NCBI GenBank assembly: GCA_043769645.1
Contig: JAYVJC010000023.1
Coordinates: 1 to 48,022, forward strand
DNA length: 48,022 bases
Origin: JAYUDN01 sp043769645
Lineage (GTDB): Bacteria > Patescibacteriota > Gracilibacteria > BD1-5 > UBA2023
Reading direction: 5' to 3'
Position 1 is the first letter of the stretch, and the number at the start of each line of letters is the position of its first letter. The notes beneath the pieces were generated by a model, which saw nothing but the letters and a program-made list of their open reading frames with translations, ran no database searches and was not told the DNA's origin. This document shows, one piece after another, positions 19,615 through 30,761 of the stretch. Position numbers and translations under genes: made by a program.

Positions 19615-21465
19615 CTACTTCTCCAATACCGCCTTAATACGTCGCACCCCAGCACTACTGGATTCTTCTTTGATAATCTTGAATTTTCACATGTCCTTCG
19701 AGTTCTCGACATGTGGACCTCCGCAAAGCTCACGAGAGTAGGTTACACCATTTTCACCCACCATCGAGTAGACCTTCACGATATCTGGATACTTTTCCCA
19801 GAAGGCTCACTCCACTCCTGAGTTTTTTGCAAGAGTCTTGTCCATATTGGTGATAGTAACCGTAAGTCCTGACTCTATGGCTTCATTCACATACTCTTCT
19901 ACCTGTTTAATCTGGTCTGGTGTCATCTTTTCACTCTGAGTAAAGTCGAATCGGAGTCGCTCGGCCGTGATATTCGACCCGGCTTGGTGAACTCAGTCTC
20001 CGAGGACTCGACGAAGTCCTGCGAGCATCAGATGGCAAGCAGAGTGAAGAGCGGTGGTCTCCTCTCCATCATCGGCGAGTCCTCACTTGAATTTCCCTAC
20101 CGCCGCCGTACGAGAGAGTTCCTGATGCTTCTCAAATGCCTGTGAAAATCCATTCAAATCGACCTCAAGTCCCGCCTCTCGAGCAAGCTCGACCGTCATC
20201 TCGATCGGAAATCCGTAGGTATCGAAAAGGGTAAAGGCTCGATTTCCAGAGATTTTGGTGATTTTCTGCCCAGTTTTTTCCTCCGCGAGTTTCATCCCCA
20301 TTCGGATTTTCTCGAATTCTCGAACCCCATCTTTCAGAGTCTTACTAAACTTCCCTTCCTCGAGTGAAAGCTCAGTTCTTATTTTTTCAGCATTATTCTT
20401 CACACTCTCGTAAATCCCCGAAAATTGTTCTATATACATACTCGCAATCTGACTCACAAAAGGTTGCTCATATCACATCTTATAGGCCTCACGGATAGCT
20501 CGGCGGATGAGTCGACGGAGGATATACCCTTGATCGACATTTTTCGGAGTAACTCCATCCGCGATCATATGGGTCGCGGTACGAAGGTGGTCAGCGATGA
20601 TGCGTGCACTTTTTTCATTATACTGAGTAGTACCCCCCTGGCTATCGCCATCCCCCCTTGCAAAGGGGGTATCGACAATTTCTTTAATCTTTGTAAGTAC
20701 TGGTGCGAAACAATCAGTCTCATAGACACTCTTCATCCCATTGAGTGTAACAGTACATCGCTCGATACCCATACCCGTATCGACACACTGCGCTGGAAGA
20801 TTTTCGAGAGTGTTTGCATTGACTCGATTGTACTGCATGAAGACATTGTTCCAGATTTCCATCCACATTTTCGAATCAGTTCCTTTATTCGATCCTTTCG
20901 GTGGCTTTCCCTCTCCCATCCAGTAGAATATCTCGGTATCGGGACCACACGGCCCAGTCGGACCTGCCGCCCACCAGTTATCTTCAGCCGGGAGGTAAGC
21001 AATCTTATCTTCTGGCATTCAGATATCTTTCCATATCGTGGCTGATTCTTCATCTCTTGGAGCATTGGCATCTCACTCGAACACGGTCACGCTGATCATT
21101 TCCGGATCCAGTGCAAGCCAATCCTTAGAAGTGAGAAATTCCCAACTCATCGCGATCGACTCTTTCTTGAAATAGTCACCGAGCGACCAGTTCCCGAGCA
21201 TTTCGAAAAATGTGAGGTGCGTATCATCACCGACATCATCAATATCCCCCGTACGGACACACTTCTGTACATCAGCAAGGCGTTTCCCAAGGGGATGGGG
21301 CTCACCGAGGAGATAGGGAACTAGGGGTTGCATTCCAGCCGTATTGAAAAGGACTGAAGGATCATTCTCTGGTACCAGGGGCGCAGATGGGATGATGGCA
21401 TGATTTTTACTCTTGAAAAAATCAAGATATTTCTGTCGGATTTCTGAGGAGAGGATAGTTGGCAT
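19615..21465 (-). CDS. alaS: Alanyl-tRNA synthetase, short form without the C-Ala domain
   Basis: This 616-residue class II synthetase charges tRNA-Ala. Catalytic motifs are present: NTAGMQPLVPYLLGEPHP, HLTFFEMLGNWSLGDYFK, and GPTGPCGPDTEIFY with CVDTGMGIERC. The tRNA-binding helix region has GYILRRLIRRAIREA. The editing domain carries HSACHLML (HxxxH) and CGGPH (CxxxH), the zinc site that clears mischarged Ser/Gly. The protein stops at IKAVLEK, about 250 residues before the usual end, so the C-Ala/oligomerisation domain is missing. At least seven Gly are TGA, including MGYEQPF and VEGAFWEK. The segment around DTPFARGDGDSQGG (residues ~264-277) is encoded by a C-run/G-run palindromic repeat. 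Confidence 0.96.
20631..20676. repeat. C-run/G-run palindromic repeat inside alaS
   Basis: TACCCCCCTGG and CCCCCCTTGCAAAGGGGG belong to the same family as the intergenic copies at 961-990, 14316-14344 and 14656-14686. Here the copy is translated as about 15 residues in a loop before NEKSARIIADH. Confidence 0.7.
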
Positions 21466-21621
21466 AGAATAATGGGTAAATTCAGAAAAAGTATAGTGAA
21501 AAACTCACGGAAATCCACTCAAAATTTGACAAAAATACTACTTAGTTTTTATCCAGATATAATAATACAAATCAACTCACTTTTTTTTGCGATTTTCCCC
21601 GGTTTACGATATGATGGGAAG

Positions 21622-21627
21622 TATAAT
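21622..21627 (+). promoter_or_regulatory. Candidate -10 box of the lipid operon
   Basis: A perfect TATAAT lies 15 bases before the ATG at 21643. This supports 21643 rather than 21472 as the start. No clear -35 hexamer is seen. Confidence 0.45.
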
Positions 21628-21642
21628 CTAATATTCGTCATT

Positions 21643-24261
21643 ATGCAGGCCATTTTCCTTCTCTTTCGTATTTTCTTGCAGGTTCGATACCGCATCACTC
21701 TTTCTGGTATTGAACATCTCAAAACGGATGCTCCGATTGTAGTATTCCCAAATCATCCCGCTCTCATAGAGCCGATTATCCTCTCAGCCTTTATCGGGAA
21801 ATATAAGATACTCTCTCCCGTCGTGACCGAGACCTACTTCCATACTCCTGGTCTAGAGCCACTTCTGAAACAGGTCTGAGCCATACCCGTCTGAGATATC
21901 GCTCGTGGAGGAACCATAGAGGATGTCAAAAAGGCATTTCTTGGTATCAACGAATGACTCAAAACTCGGAAAAATGTCCTTCTCTATCCTTCCGGACATA
22001 TCTATGTACAGCCCTTCGAGCATATCGTCGGGAAAAAGATGGGATTCGAAGTCATCAGAGAGCTCCCGAAAGATGCAAGAGTCATCTGTATACGAACGAA
22101 GGGGCTCTGGGGAAGTATGTGGGGGAAAGCCTATACAGGAGACTCTCCTTCCCTCGCGAAGATTATCCCAGCTTCTCTCGGTATGATGATAGCGAATCTT
22201 TTTTTCTTCATGCCAAAACGAGAGGTATCGATCACGATCGAGGATATGACAGAAGAGGTAAAAAAATGGCACAAACAAGGGATGGATAGCTTCAATACAG
22301 AGCTAGAAGACTACTATAATATGTGATGAGAAGAGCCCTGCCGATTTATCAGTCACTATTTCTTTCGAGATGATACCGTTGGTAAGACTGAACCTGAGAG
22401 TATAGTCGGCTCGGTGAAAGAAATCAAAAGTTCGAGTTCAGTCCCTCGTGAAGATATTCCTGATGAAGTCTACGATAAGATAATATGAGAGATTTCTGAA
22501 ATCAAAAATATAGAAGAGGATGAGCTCTCCTATGATACGAACCTGATTCTGGACCTCCATGCGGACTCACTCGATATGGCAGAGATTAAAGCCGCCATCC
22601 AGATGGAATTCCCATCTACCTCAAATCCTCCTATCACAACTCTAAAAACCATCGGTGATTTTTGCACCATGGCGATAGGTAGATCTCCCGTGACAGAGAC
22701 TCTGAAACCCTGCCATTTCCGAGAAGTAAGTGATGAGAATATTGTGCTCGATATCGATACAGAAAATGATACCATACCATCTTGTATCGAGAAAATCTGT
22801 CGCAGTGATCCGAAAGCCTTGTTTCTCTACGATGGAAATCTTGGAGAGATGACTCGAGGTGACTTCCTCCTGAAATCCTATGTAATCGGAGAATATCTCA
22901 AGAAATATACATCACCTCGTATAGGGATCATGCTACCAGCTCTCGGAGCTACGAGTCTCCTCCTCAATGGAACTTATGTAGCAGGAAAAGTCCCCGTGAT
23001 GCTCAACTGGACAGTCGGGGAAAGATCATTTGCCCATTGTATGGAGTTTGCCAATCTTGAAACAATCCTCACGAGTCGACGATTTTATGAGAAAATCAGT
23101 TCGCCATGGCTGAGTACCTTTGAGAATAAGATGATATTTATCGAAGATATACTACGAGATATTTCTTCGAAAACGAAGCTTTTTGCAGTCATCAACATGA
23201 AACTTCGACGAAAAATAAAAACACCAGAAGAGGCTGTTATTCTTTTCACTTCTGGAAGTGAATCCCTCCCGAAAGCGGTAGCACTTACACACAAGAATAT
23301 ACTTACCGATATCATAGGAGCACTCGAGCTCGTTCCGTTCAAAAAATATGAAACGCTGATCGGATTTCTCCCCCCATTTCATAGTTTCGGATTTACCATC
23401 AATACGATTTTTCCACTCATTGCCCCCATACAAGTTGCCTATACTCCAGATCCGAACGATGCCCGAACCATAGTCGAGTGTATCAAGCATACTCATACGA
23501 GTATACTACCAGCGACTCCGACCTTCCTGAGGATGATACTAAGAGAAGCAGATGAATGAATTGAGAGCCTCAGATATGCTTTTGTCGGGGCTGAGAAGTG
23601 TGGAGATGAGGTTTTTGATCTATTTCATACGAAGTGTCCGGATGGAGTTATCCTCGAAGGCTATGGAATTACTGAGTGTAGTCCGATCGTGACGATCAAT
23701 CCCCTCTCGAAACCGTTGAAAGGAAGTGCTGGAAAGTTTCTTCCATCACTTGCCTATTCTATTCGGGATATCAATACTGGAAAGCAAATGAACTCTGGAG
23801 AACAGTGAATGATATATGTTTCTGGAGATTCTATATTCGAGGGATATCTCGATACGACTCTCGAAAGTCCATTTGAGATCTCGGAGGAGAAAAAATGGTA
23901 CAAAACCTGAGACCTCGGGTACGTAGATACTGAGTGATATCTCTTTATCACGTGAAGACTCAAACGATTTGTAAAAATCGCTGGTGAGATGATTTCACTT
24001 CCCTTTATCGAGACCATCCTCCTCGAAAAGTATGGAAATACCGAGGTAACAAGTCTCGCGGTAGAAGCACGAGAGGTAGATGGAACGACGATTATCGTCG
24101 CCTTTACAACATTTGACACTACAACCGCAGAGCTCAATGATTATATACATATGCACGGTGCGAGCAATATCGTCAAGTTTTCCCATGTCGTCAAACTCGA
24201 AAGCATACCCATACTCGGAACTGGGAAAACGGATTATAAGCAAATTAAAGCTCTGATATAA
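21643..24261 (+). CDS. aas: Acyltransferase-ACP-acyl-ligase fusion (Aas-like)
   Basis: The chain is 872 residues and has three parts. Residues 1-230 are a PlsC-like acyltransferase: a hydrophobic N-terminus, FPNHPALIEPI at about 36-46 with the motif I His38, and LLYPSGHI at about 114 in the motif III place. Residues ~275-350 are an acyl carrier protein: DELSYDTNLILDLHADSLDM, with Ser309 as the expected phosphopantetheine site. Residues ~370-872 are an AMP-forming acyl ligase: ILFTSGSESLPKAVAL (~536), GYGITECSPIV, YKTGDLGYVDTEGYLF, GRLKRFVKIAGE and a C-terminal GTGKTDYKQ lysine. E. coli Aas re-acylates lysophosphatidylethanolamine using ACP as a bound subunit; here the carrier is built in. The start at 21643 is chosen because the longer frame from 21472 leaves only 6 bases to divergent alaS. 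Many Gly are TGA. Confidence 0.88.
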
Positions 24262-24262
24262 T

Positions 24263-25561
24263 ATGAAGTACTACCCAGAACTACTTCACTCCATAGATAT
24301 CGACTTCGAAAAAGCACTTCAATCACTCAAAAATGATCCACTCTTTTGAAGTAGACAAACGATCTATACGACAGATGATAAAAGAAGAATAGCACTCTTA
24401 TGGGAAGGTATAATTATGCCCTTTCTCTCTCTAAGACACATCATCCGAAGTCTGTATTGGAGATCATTTTTTACACTCGGAAGTAAGAATTGTTTTGTCG
24501 TAAAATATGCAGCGATCATCACCTACTACAACATGCTATTCGAACTCCGAAGTACCTTTTGACCTCATGAGGAATTCCTCAGACAGTATCTCGATGATAC
24601 CTTTCAAGAAAACTACTCAACCCTCGCTCGTTATATGTATCATACGAGATTTATAGCCGTACTTCTCTATCCTCGAGAGTATTTTCTGAGTCTCAAAGAT
24701 GAAGTAAATATAAGTCTATCACCGCTCTTTGAAAGAGATGAAAAAGCAGCTGGGAGTTTCGAACAAAGACTTACTCTTGATGGTATCAATATCTACTACC
24801 ATCTCAGATATAAACTTGGGATTTTATTTACTTGGATCGCGAAGTATGGTGGAAGACTGATGATGCATATACATTTTTCTCGAAGAAAGGAAGGTCTCAT
24901 TCGACAAGAACATATAGATACACTCCTTCTTCGTATGAGGCCATGAGATATACTGCTCACACGACAGAACTGGGCGGCCACCAACCTCAACATCCCAGGA
25001 TTCTGGAAACATATGGCGATGTACGTCGGAACTGGTGAGTTTTTAATAGGAAGATTCCCAGAATTAGGAAAACTCGGACTCAATAAAACAACCCACTATA
25101 TCATAGAAGCCATCGGGCTTTGAGTGCAGATTATTCCGATCGAATTACTTTGCGGTCACAACGACTATCTCGGTGTTATCCGTACAAGATTTCGAAAAGA
25201 AAAAATAGAAAGAGCCATCGAAAAAACTATTCATCTTATCGGTACCAATTATGACTATTCATTTAACTACTATAGTGATATAAACTATGTATGTTCTACG
25301 CTCGTGACGAAAGCATATCAACCAGAATCTAACGATGATGAATGAATACATATTACCCTGACTCGTATTGGTATATGAATCACTTATCCTCCGAACGATA
25401 TCGTCAAAAAAATGAAGGCTGAGTGCAATTCCCCTGAGCAAGAACTCGACTTTGTATGATTTATAGATAGCATAGAGAGAACCGGGATGAATTTCCTCTG
25501 AACGGAAGAAGCATTCCTCAGTACATGAACTCGATCAAAACTCAGTATTTTTCTTCCCTAA
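24263..25561 (+). CDS. YiiX/LRAT-like permuted NlpC/P60 hydrolase with extra N-terminal domain
   Basis: This protein is 432 residues long. The C-terminal half begins LLLRMRPGDILLTR and has WKHMAMYVGTG, where the His sits in the usual H-x-A-x-Y-x-G strand. YIIEAIGLGVQI follows and then INYVCSTLVTKAY with the Cys. His before Cys is the order of the circularly permuted NlpC/P60 group, which includes YiiX peptidase-like enzymes and LRAT/H-rev107 lipid acyltransferases and phospholipases. The N-terminal ~215 residues are helical and unrecognised, with conserved-looking aromatic runs (YMYHTRFIAVLLYPREYF). It starts 1 base after the aas stop and ends 1 base before the phosphopantetheinyl transferase, so it is firmly in the same operon. 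A lipid substrate is inferred from that context. Confidence 0.75.
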
Positions 25562-25562
25562 T

Positions 25563-26129
25563 ATGCGCTACTACAACTATCATAAAAAATCCGATACGGT
25601 AATAGAAGAAGCGCGACAAGACTACCCAAATCTTTTTGATCACTGACTTTCCGAAGAAAGTATCGAAGCCAGGTATCATCTCCTCCAGTACCTCAAAAAT
25701 ACATATGCCTACGACTCTCCTCTCGAAAAGGATATGGATGGAAGACCAGTACCCATAAGTATCGATGGGAAAGAGGGTTTATTGTACTGGTCGATATCAC
25801 ACTCAGAAGACTATATAGCCTATATCGTAGGACCTACAAGAGTTGGTATTGATATCGCTTGATTTCGAGAAAGGGGTGAAAGCCTCCTCAATACCCATAG
25901 TGCAAAAGAATATGCTCTCTTGGGTGGGATAAATTGGGAGCATTTCTATAGACTCTGGACTGCGAAGGAAGCGATTATCAAATCTACTGGTTGAATACTC
26001 GATGAGATGAAAGATATCTCTCTTTTCGAGAAAATAGATACAAACATCACATGTTTTGTATTTAGATGAGAAACCATTCCTATACAAACAACCATAGGAG
26101 AAGATTTCATCCTTTCATTTACTCTTTAG
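25563..26129 (+). CDS. 4'-phosphopantetheinyl transferase, Sfp type
   Basis: This 188-residue enzyme should move phosphopantetheine from CoA to the active-site serine of a carrier protein. Its motifs are DGRPVPISI with WSISHSEDYIAYIVG; then RVGIDIAG, the Mg-binding V-G-I-D motif; and HFYRLWTAKEAIIKSTG, the W-x-x-KEA motif with its downstream Lys. The Gly after IDIA and the second Gly in STGG are TGA. It is a little shorter than Sfp, close to the AcpT/EntD size range. The nearest carrier protein in sight is the ACP domain of the fusion two genes upstream, which is its most likely target. Confidence 0.9.
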
Positions 26130-26225
26130 AAGGAATGAAAAATCACACCAATTAGATACTCCCATTCACAAATCTCCTAGTGGCTAAATACCTTGTTTCA
26201 TTCTAATTCTTCTCTCACTTCACCT

Positions 26226-27392
26226 ATGCGAAAATCTCTCCTCTCACTCCTCGGACTCATCGCCTTTTGGAGTTTATTTTATGCTGGAATCAAGTATTAC
26301 TTCTGGTGAGTCTATGAAGCTCCTTCATTTGCCCCTACACTCGAGCAAATTTCTGGATTTGTGCTCCTTGGGAGTATGATAGCCTACGCGATCGGTGGAG
26401 CGCTCTATGCTCGATATAGTGAACGAGTGATGCTCTTATTTTCTATACTTATTGGAGTATGTTTTTTTATAGCTTGTGCATTTCTTCCACTTATCCACCC
26501 TCTCTTTTTCGATATCTCTATGGTAGGAATTTGACTCTCATATAGTCTCTATGTGATAGGGAAAAATACCCTGATCGGTCGAGAAATCTCCACTTCAAAA
26601 CTCGGATCATCGGCAGTAGGAGCCTATACTACCATCGTGTTTATCGTATTTCTGATTATCGGGACGATTATCGGAGCCAAAATCTGAGAAAATTCCTCAC
26701 TTCATCTCCCTGGAATAGGGTATTTTATATTTCTTCTTTGAGTAGCATTTCTTATTCTTCTTACCACCAATACGAGAAAAGATCGAAGTCATTTTATATT
26801 TTCACTCGCGCTCTATAAGAGGCTTTTTCTCCGATACGGTATATTTATGATAGGTCTGGCTTGTTTCTGGCAGATATCAGTCGAGGCTTCGCAGGTCGCG
26901 ATAACGTATTCAAAGGAGTTTTTTGACAAATCAAACTCCGCCTCTTCTCTGCTTCTGATATTTTCCTCGATCGGGGCGATAATCGGGAATATTATTTCTG
27001 TAAAAATTGCGAATCATCGTCTCCGATCATTCCTCATCCTCGGGATGATATTTACAGGTATTATATTTTTATTTTCTACTATTCTCTCCCTTGCAAAGAC
27101 CCAAGAGATGTATTTCCTCGTACAAATACTTGCCTTTCTTATATGACTCTTCTTCGGGGGTTCCGTAAATCTGGCAGAATCTCATTTTTTCTCCCTCCTC
27201 TGAGAGGATATAGACAAAGATTATACTTCTGCACTCTATGGATTCACTCTGTCACTGGTGGGAGCTATTACGATGTTTCTCTCTGGGAAAATACTCGAAA
27301 TGGGATCATATATGGGTATATCACTCTTCCTCTGATGCCTCTGTCTTATCGCTCTTTACGGGGGATGGAGGGGAATACAGATCAAGAAATAG
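26226..27392 (+). CDS. MFS transporter, possibly LplT-like lysophospholipid flippase
   Basis: This 388-residue protein has about twelve hydrophobic segments and no signal peptide. The N-terminal half has SGFVLLGSMIAYAIGGALYARYSERVMLL, where the loop between helices 2 and 3 fits MFS motif A loosely. GKNTLIGREISTSKLGSSAVGAY follows in helices 4-5 in a way that recalls the LplT stretch for lysophospholipid transport. The C-terminal half has LFFGGSVNLAESHFFSLLG. At least nine Gly are TGA; under the standard code it would be several fragments. Position next to an Aas-like gene is the main argument for a lysophospholipid role, because lplT and aas are neighbours or fused in other bacteria. MFS membership is fairly sure, substrate is not. 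Confidence 0.72.
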
Positions 27393-27450
27393 TTTCTAGA
27401 TATAGTTCTATCCTCGTAAGGGGAAAGTACTTCTGATACATATTTCTAGA

Positions 27451-30400
27451 TTATTTTTTGTCTATAAATTCTATACTTCCTCATGCTCGAATCCAGGCAA
27501 TAATTTTTTCAAGAAGCGGCTTGAGATCCTTTTCAGGAAGGGAGCTCTTAAGATTTTTGAGAACATAGTCATACGAGGAAAGGAGCTCATCGGGTTGGAA
27601 GCTTATTTTTTTCAAAGTAGTGGTGATATGGAGGGCAAGTCTTAGCACCGAAACGCGCTTCACGATAAATGAATCTCTGGAGTTTGGCATAAAACGCGCC
27701 CCTGAAAGATGTGAGACGGAAGTATTTTCGAGTTCATGTTCGAGTTCATCGGAAAATGGATGTATTTCATCTGAACTACCTATATCAGGGATATCCATTC
27801 ATACCTGTGTGTCAGGACGAGTGAGAGAACCGAGAATACTCGAAAGTGAGAACTCTTCATTCCAAGGTCTTGAAACATACCTTCCGTAGAGCTGTGAAAG
27901 GTAGATCATGAGTCCTCAGGCAATCATAAGGGCAAAGACCCGGAGGATCGTACCATAACTTCATTCCCAGATATCATAGCCCAGTATTTTGAGAAGAGCA
28001 AAGGTTCCAATATAGAGACCTACCGTGCGAAGGGTAGTACTGGATGAGACAATTCCACGGATGATAACAGTACTCGCGATAATAGTGAGATAGATAGAAA
28101 CGGCAAATGTCTGAAAGTAGAACTTCACATACAGGGACGATAGTATCAGGGAGGCAAGGATGGCTATCGTCAGATTTATATATCAAGCAGCTTTTTTCGA
28201 AAGATATCCATGATACCCTACTCCGAGAATAAGTACAAGAGCGCCCATCTGTACAAAGCGGGATCCGATATCTTCTTTCAGACCATCAAATTTTCCTATA
28301 AAAGATAGGCAAACGAGGGCGAAAAGAATAGAATGAAATCGTTTATGGAAAGTATTTCCAAATGCTGAGTAAAAAAATGAAAGAACGAGAAGTAAGAGTA
28401 CAGGACCCAATATACTCCACCCGGTACCAGTTGAAGGGATAATCTGAGAAATTCCATATCCTATAGAAATGATGGAGAGAATATGGAGGATATCATAGAA
28501 TATTCTATTCTGAGATTTTTCATCTCTGAGAATATAGAGACTCGAGAATACAGCGGCCAACATCACGACGAGTATGCCAAACATCAACCATTCTCACTCG
28601 GTTATTGTATCAAGAAGAGTAACTTGTTTCATCATACCGATAAGGAATACCAGACATCAAGCGAAATAGATCTTCGTATCCTTCATCCGAGAGTAGACAA
28701 GATAGAGAATAGAAGATTCGAGGATCCATGAGAGACTCATAATCCCGGGTACACTCCCGAAGACAAAGGCAAGAGCAAGAGTAAAGAGGGAGAGTGGAAG
28801 AGCGAAAAGAACGAGCAATATATTTTTCCCTTCTTCTGTAGATGTAGTTTCTTTTGATCACTCTGGGAAAAATCGAGAACCAGTAACCATCGCATAGAGG
28901 AGATAGACTCCTGCGAGGAGGATATAGGCGAGTCCGAGGGTAAGACCAGGAAACTCTCTCTGTCCGAGCTCATAGATCGCGTAGGTTACCACGAGTGCAG
29001 AGAGCGGAAGCGATCCAAGAAGAAAGGAACGATGAGTAATTGGCTTCGTATCTCTAGTGAGAAAAAATGGAATCAAAAGAGAGAAGAACCAGTAGGCTAC
29101 GACTATCAGCGAAGAAAAGAAAAGCGAGTCTCCAAAAGTATCCGGATAGATCATAAGTACTCCAGAAAGAAGTATAGCAAGAAAAAAGAGGAATACATCA
29201 CGAATCCTGAGGGTTAAAATACTCGCTCCGATAAGAAGAAATATTCCCATTGCTTTCGTCGCGAGGATACTATCGATATCGATGACTCCTGTATGTGTAC
29301 TGACTCCAAGAAGCGCTACCATTCCGAATCCCATGACAGCTATACTTCCAAGAAGTAGTGAAGAGGTACGGATGATAAGGATACTCAAAAGACAGAATAC
29401 GGAAGCTCCGATCGTGAGGAGGATACCGATACTCGTTCATCCATCCATCCAGAATCAGAAGAGTCAGAGGAAAAATGAAACCCCGCCAAGGATAGCAATA
29501 GTGAGTAGGGAAAGTATTCACTGTATCGCAAAGAATACGAAGACAAGTACGAGTCAGACGATACCAATAGGGAGAAGAAAAAAGGAACTCTCTCCCATCG
29601 AAGCTATAAAAAGGACGATGTAGGCTCCGATAAAAATAGGAAGTGGTGAAATCTTCGAGCGATAGGAGAAAAGTGTAAGAGCTATGACGCACACAAAGAG
29701 TCAGATGAATATGGTAATCATCTCAGTCGAACTCGATCAGAAGGTTGCGACTGAGAAAAGAAGTGTCATACCTACCATCCCAATTCTCTGAAGGTACTCG
29801 ATATTTTCTGACTCCTGCATTCGTACGTAGAAACTATTGATAATACCAATAGCAACCGTAAGAATAGTTGTATAGGTCACAAGAAGAAATACGCTCGACG
29901 TCTTCGACCCAACGAGAAATGGTGTCATATAGGCAAATATAAACGCAAACCCCAGGAGAACTCGTGAACGATACACCAGAGCAAGAGCTATCGCAAGACC
30001 CGTATTGAGAAGGAGAGCTACAGTCGCGAAGACATCGGAAAGGAGTGGGTCACTCGCCATACCCCCATCGAGGATATATCTCCCCGCAAGGATTGTGAGG
30101 TAGTTCACGGCGATTCCAACTCCAAACAATACTTTTGATTCGGTGGTAATATTGCGAGTATCGAGGTAGACTCACACTCCGATAAGAAAAAATCCAAAAA
30201 GAATACCGATTATAACTCTTCCGACATTCCCAACCGCGTCGAATATAAGCCAGAGAAAGAAAAGAGCACCAAGGAAAAGTAAGATGCCTCCGACTTTTGC
30301 CAGGGGACGATCTGAGAAGAAATTGTGTATCCATATACCTATTTTTGAAGGCTCCTCTGGTTCAACTGTGGTATATATTGGGGTTTCCTGAGTTTCTGAA

Positions 30401-30750
30401 ACAATCGTACTATCATGAAGAGAAGCTGTACTCTCAGGGGTATGAGAAGCAATTTCTGAAAGAACAGATGTATCTTTATTCACCTCGTTGGAAATTCATG
30501 AAACAGGTGCAGCGAGAGGATTATTCTGTATTCATCATCACCCTATACCAAGAACCGATTCCTCTATTTGAGAATATGAGAAAAATACCTTTTTAATAAA
30601 AAACCCAACTACGAGCCCCCAGAATACAATAATAAACCCTTCGTCCCAGAATGAATAGTACCCTCATCACATTCCTATAAGGAACAATACAAAAACGATC
30701 CCGAGAATAGAAGCAATACACCAGGCAAATCTATTGAGCAGTGATATCAT
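27451..30750 (-). CDS. Giant DUF2339-type polytopic membrane protein
   Basis: This 1,099-residue protein is mostly transmembrane helices, about 25-30 by eye. It starts MISLLNRFAWCIASILGIVF, with a first helix pair, then a soluble Thr/Glu-rich linker (ESTASLHDSTIVSE, PEEPSKIGIWI). The DUF2339 core begins LAKVGGILLFLGALFFLWLI and GRVIIGILFGFFLIGVGVYLD. The tail is a soluble helical domain (DELEHELENTSVSHL, LKPLLEKIIAWIRAGG). DUF2339 proteins are predicted envelope proteins of unknown function. More than a dozen Gly are TGA, including three in a row (SVLGIGGGG region), so the true start 267 bases upstream of the GTG at 30483 is only visible in code 25. It lies 11 bases after the thrombospondin-repeat gene. 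Confidence 0.85.
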
Positions 30751-30761
30751 ACTATAAAAGG

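Noticed and set aside
21472..21642. Longer N-terminus for the acyltransferase fusion, starting at 21472
   Set aside because: It would leave 6 bases to the divergent alaS start, the extra 57 residues do not look like the family, and a TATAAT lies at 21622-21627 inside it.
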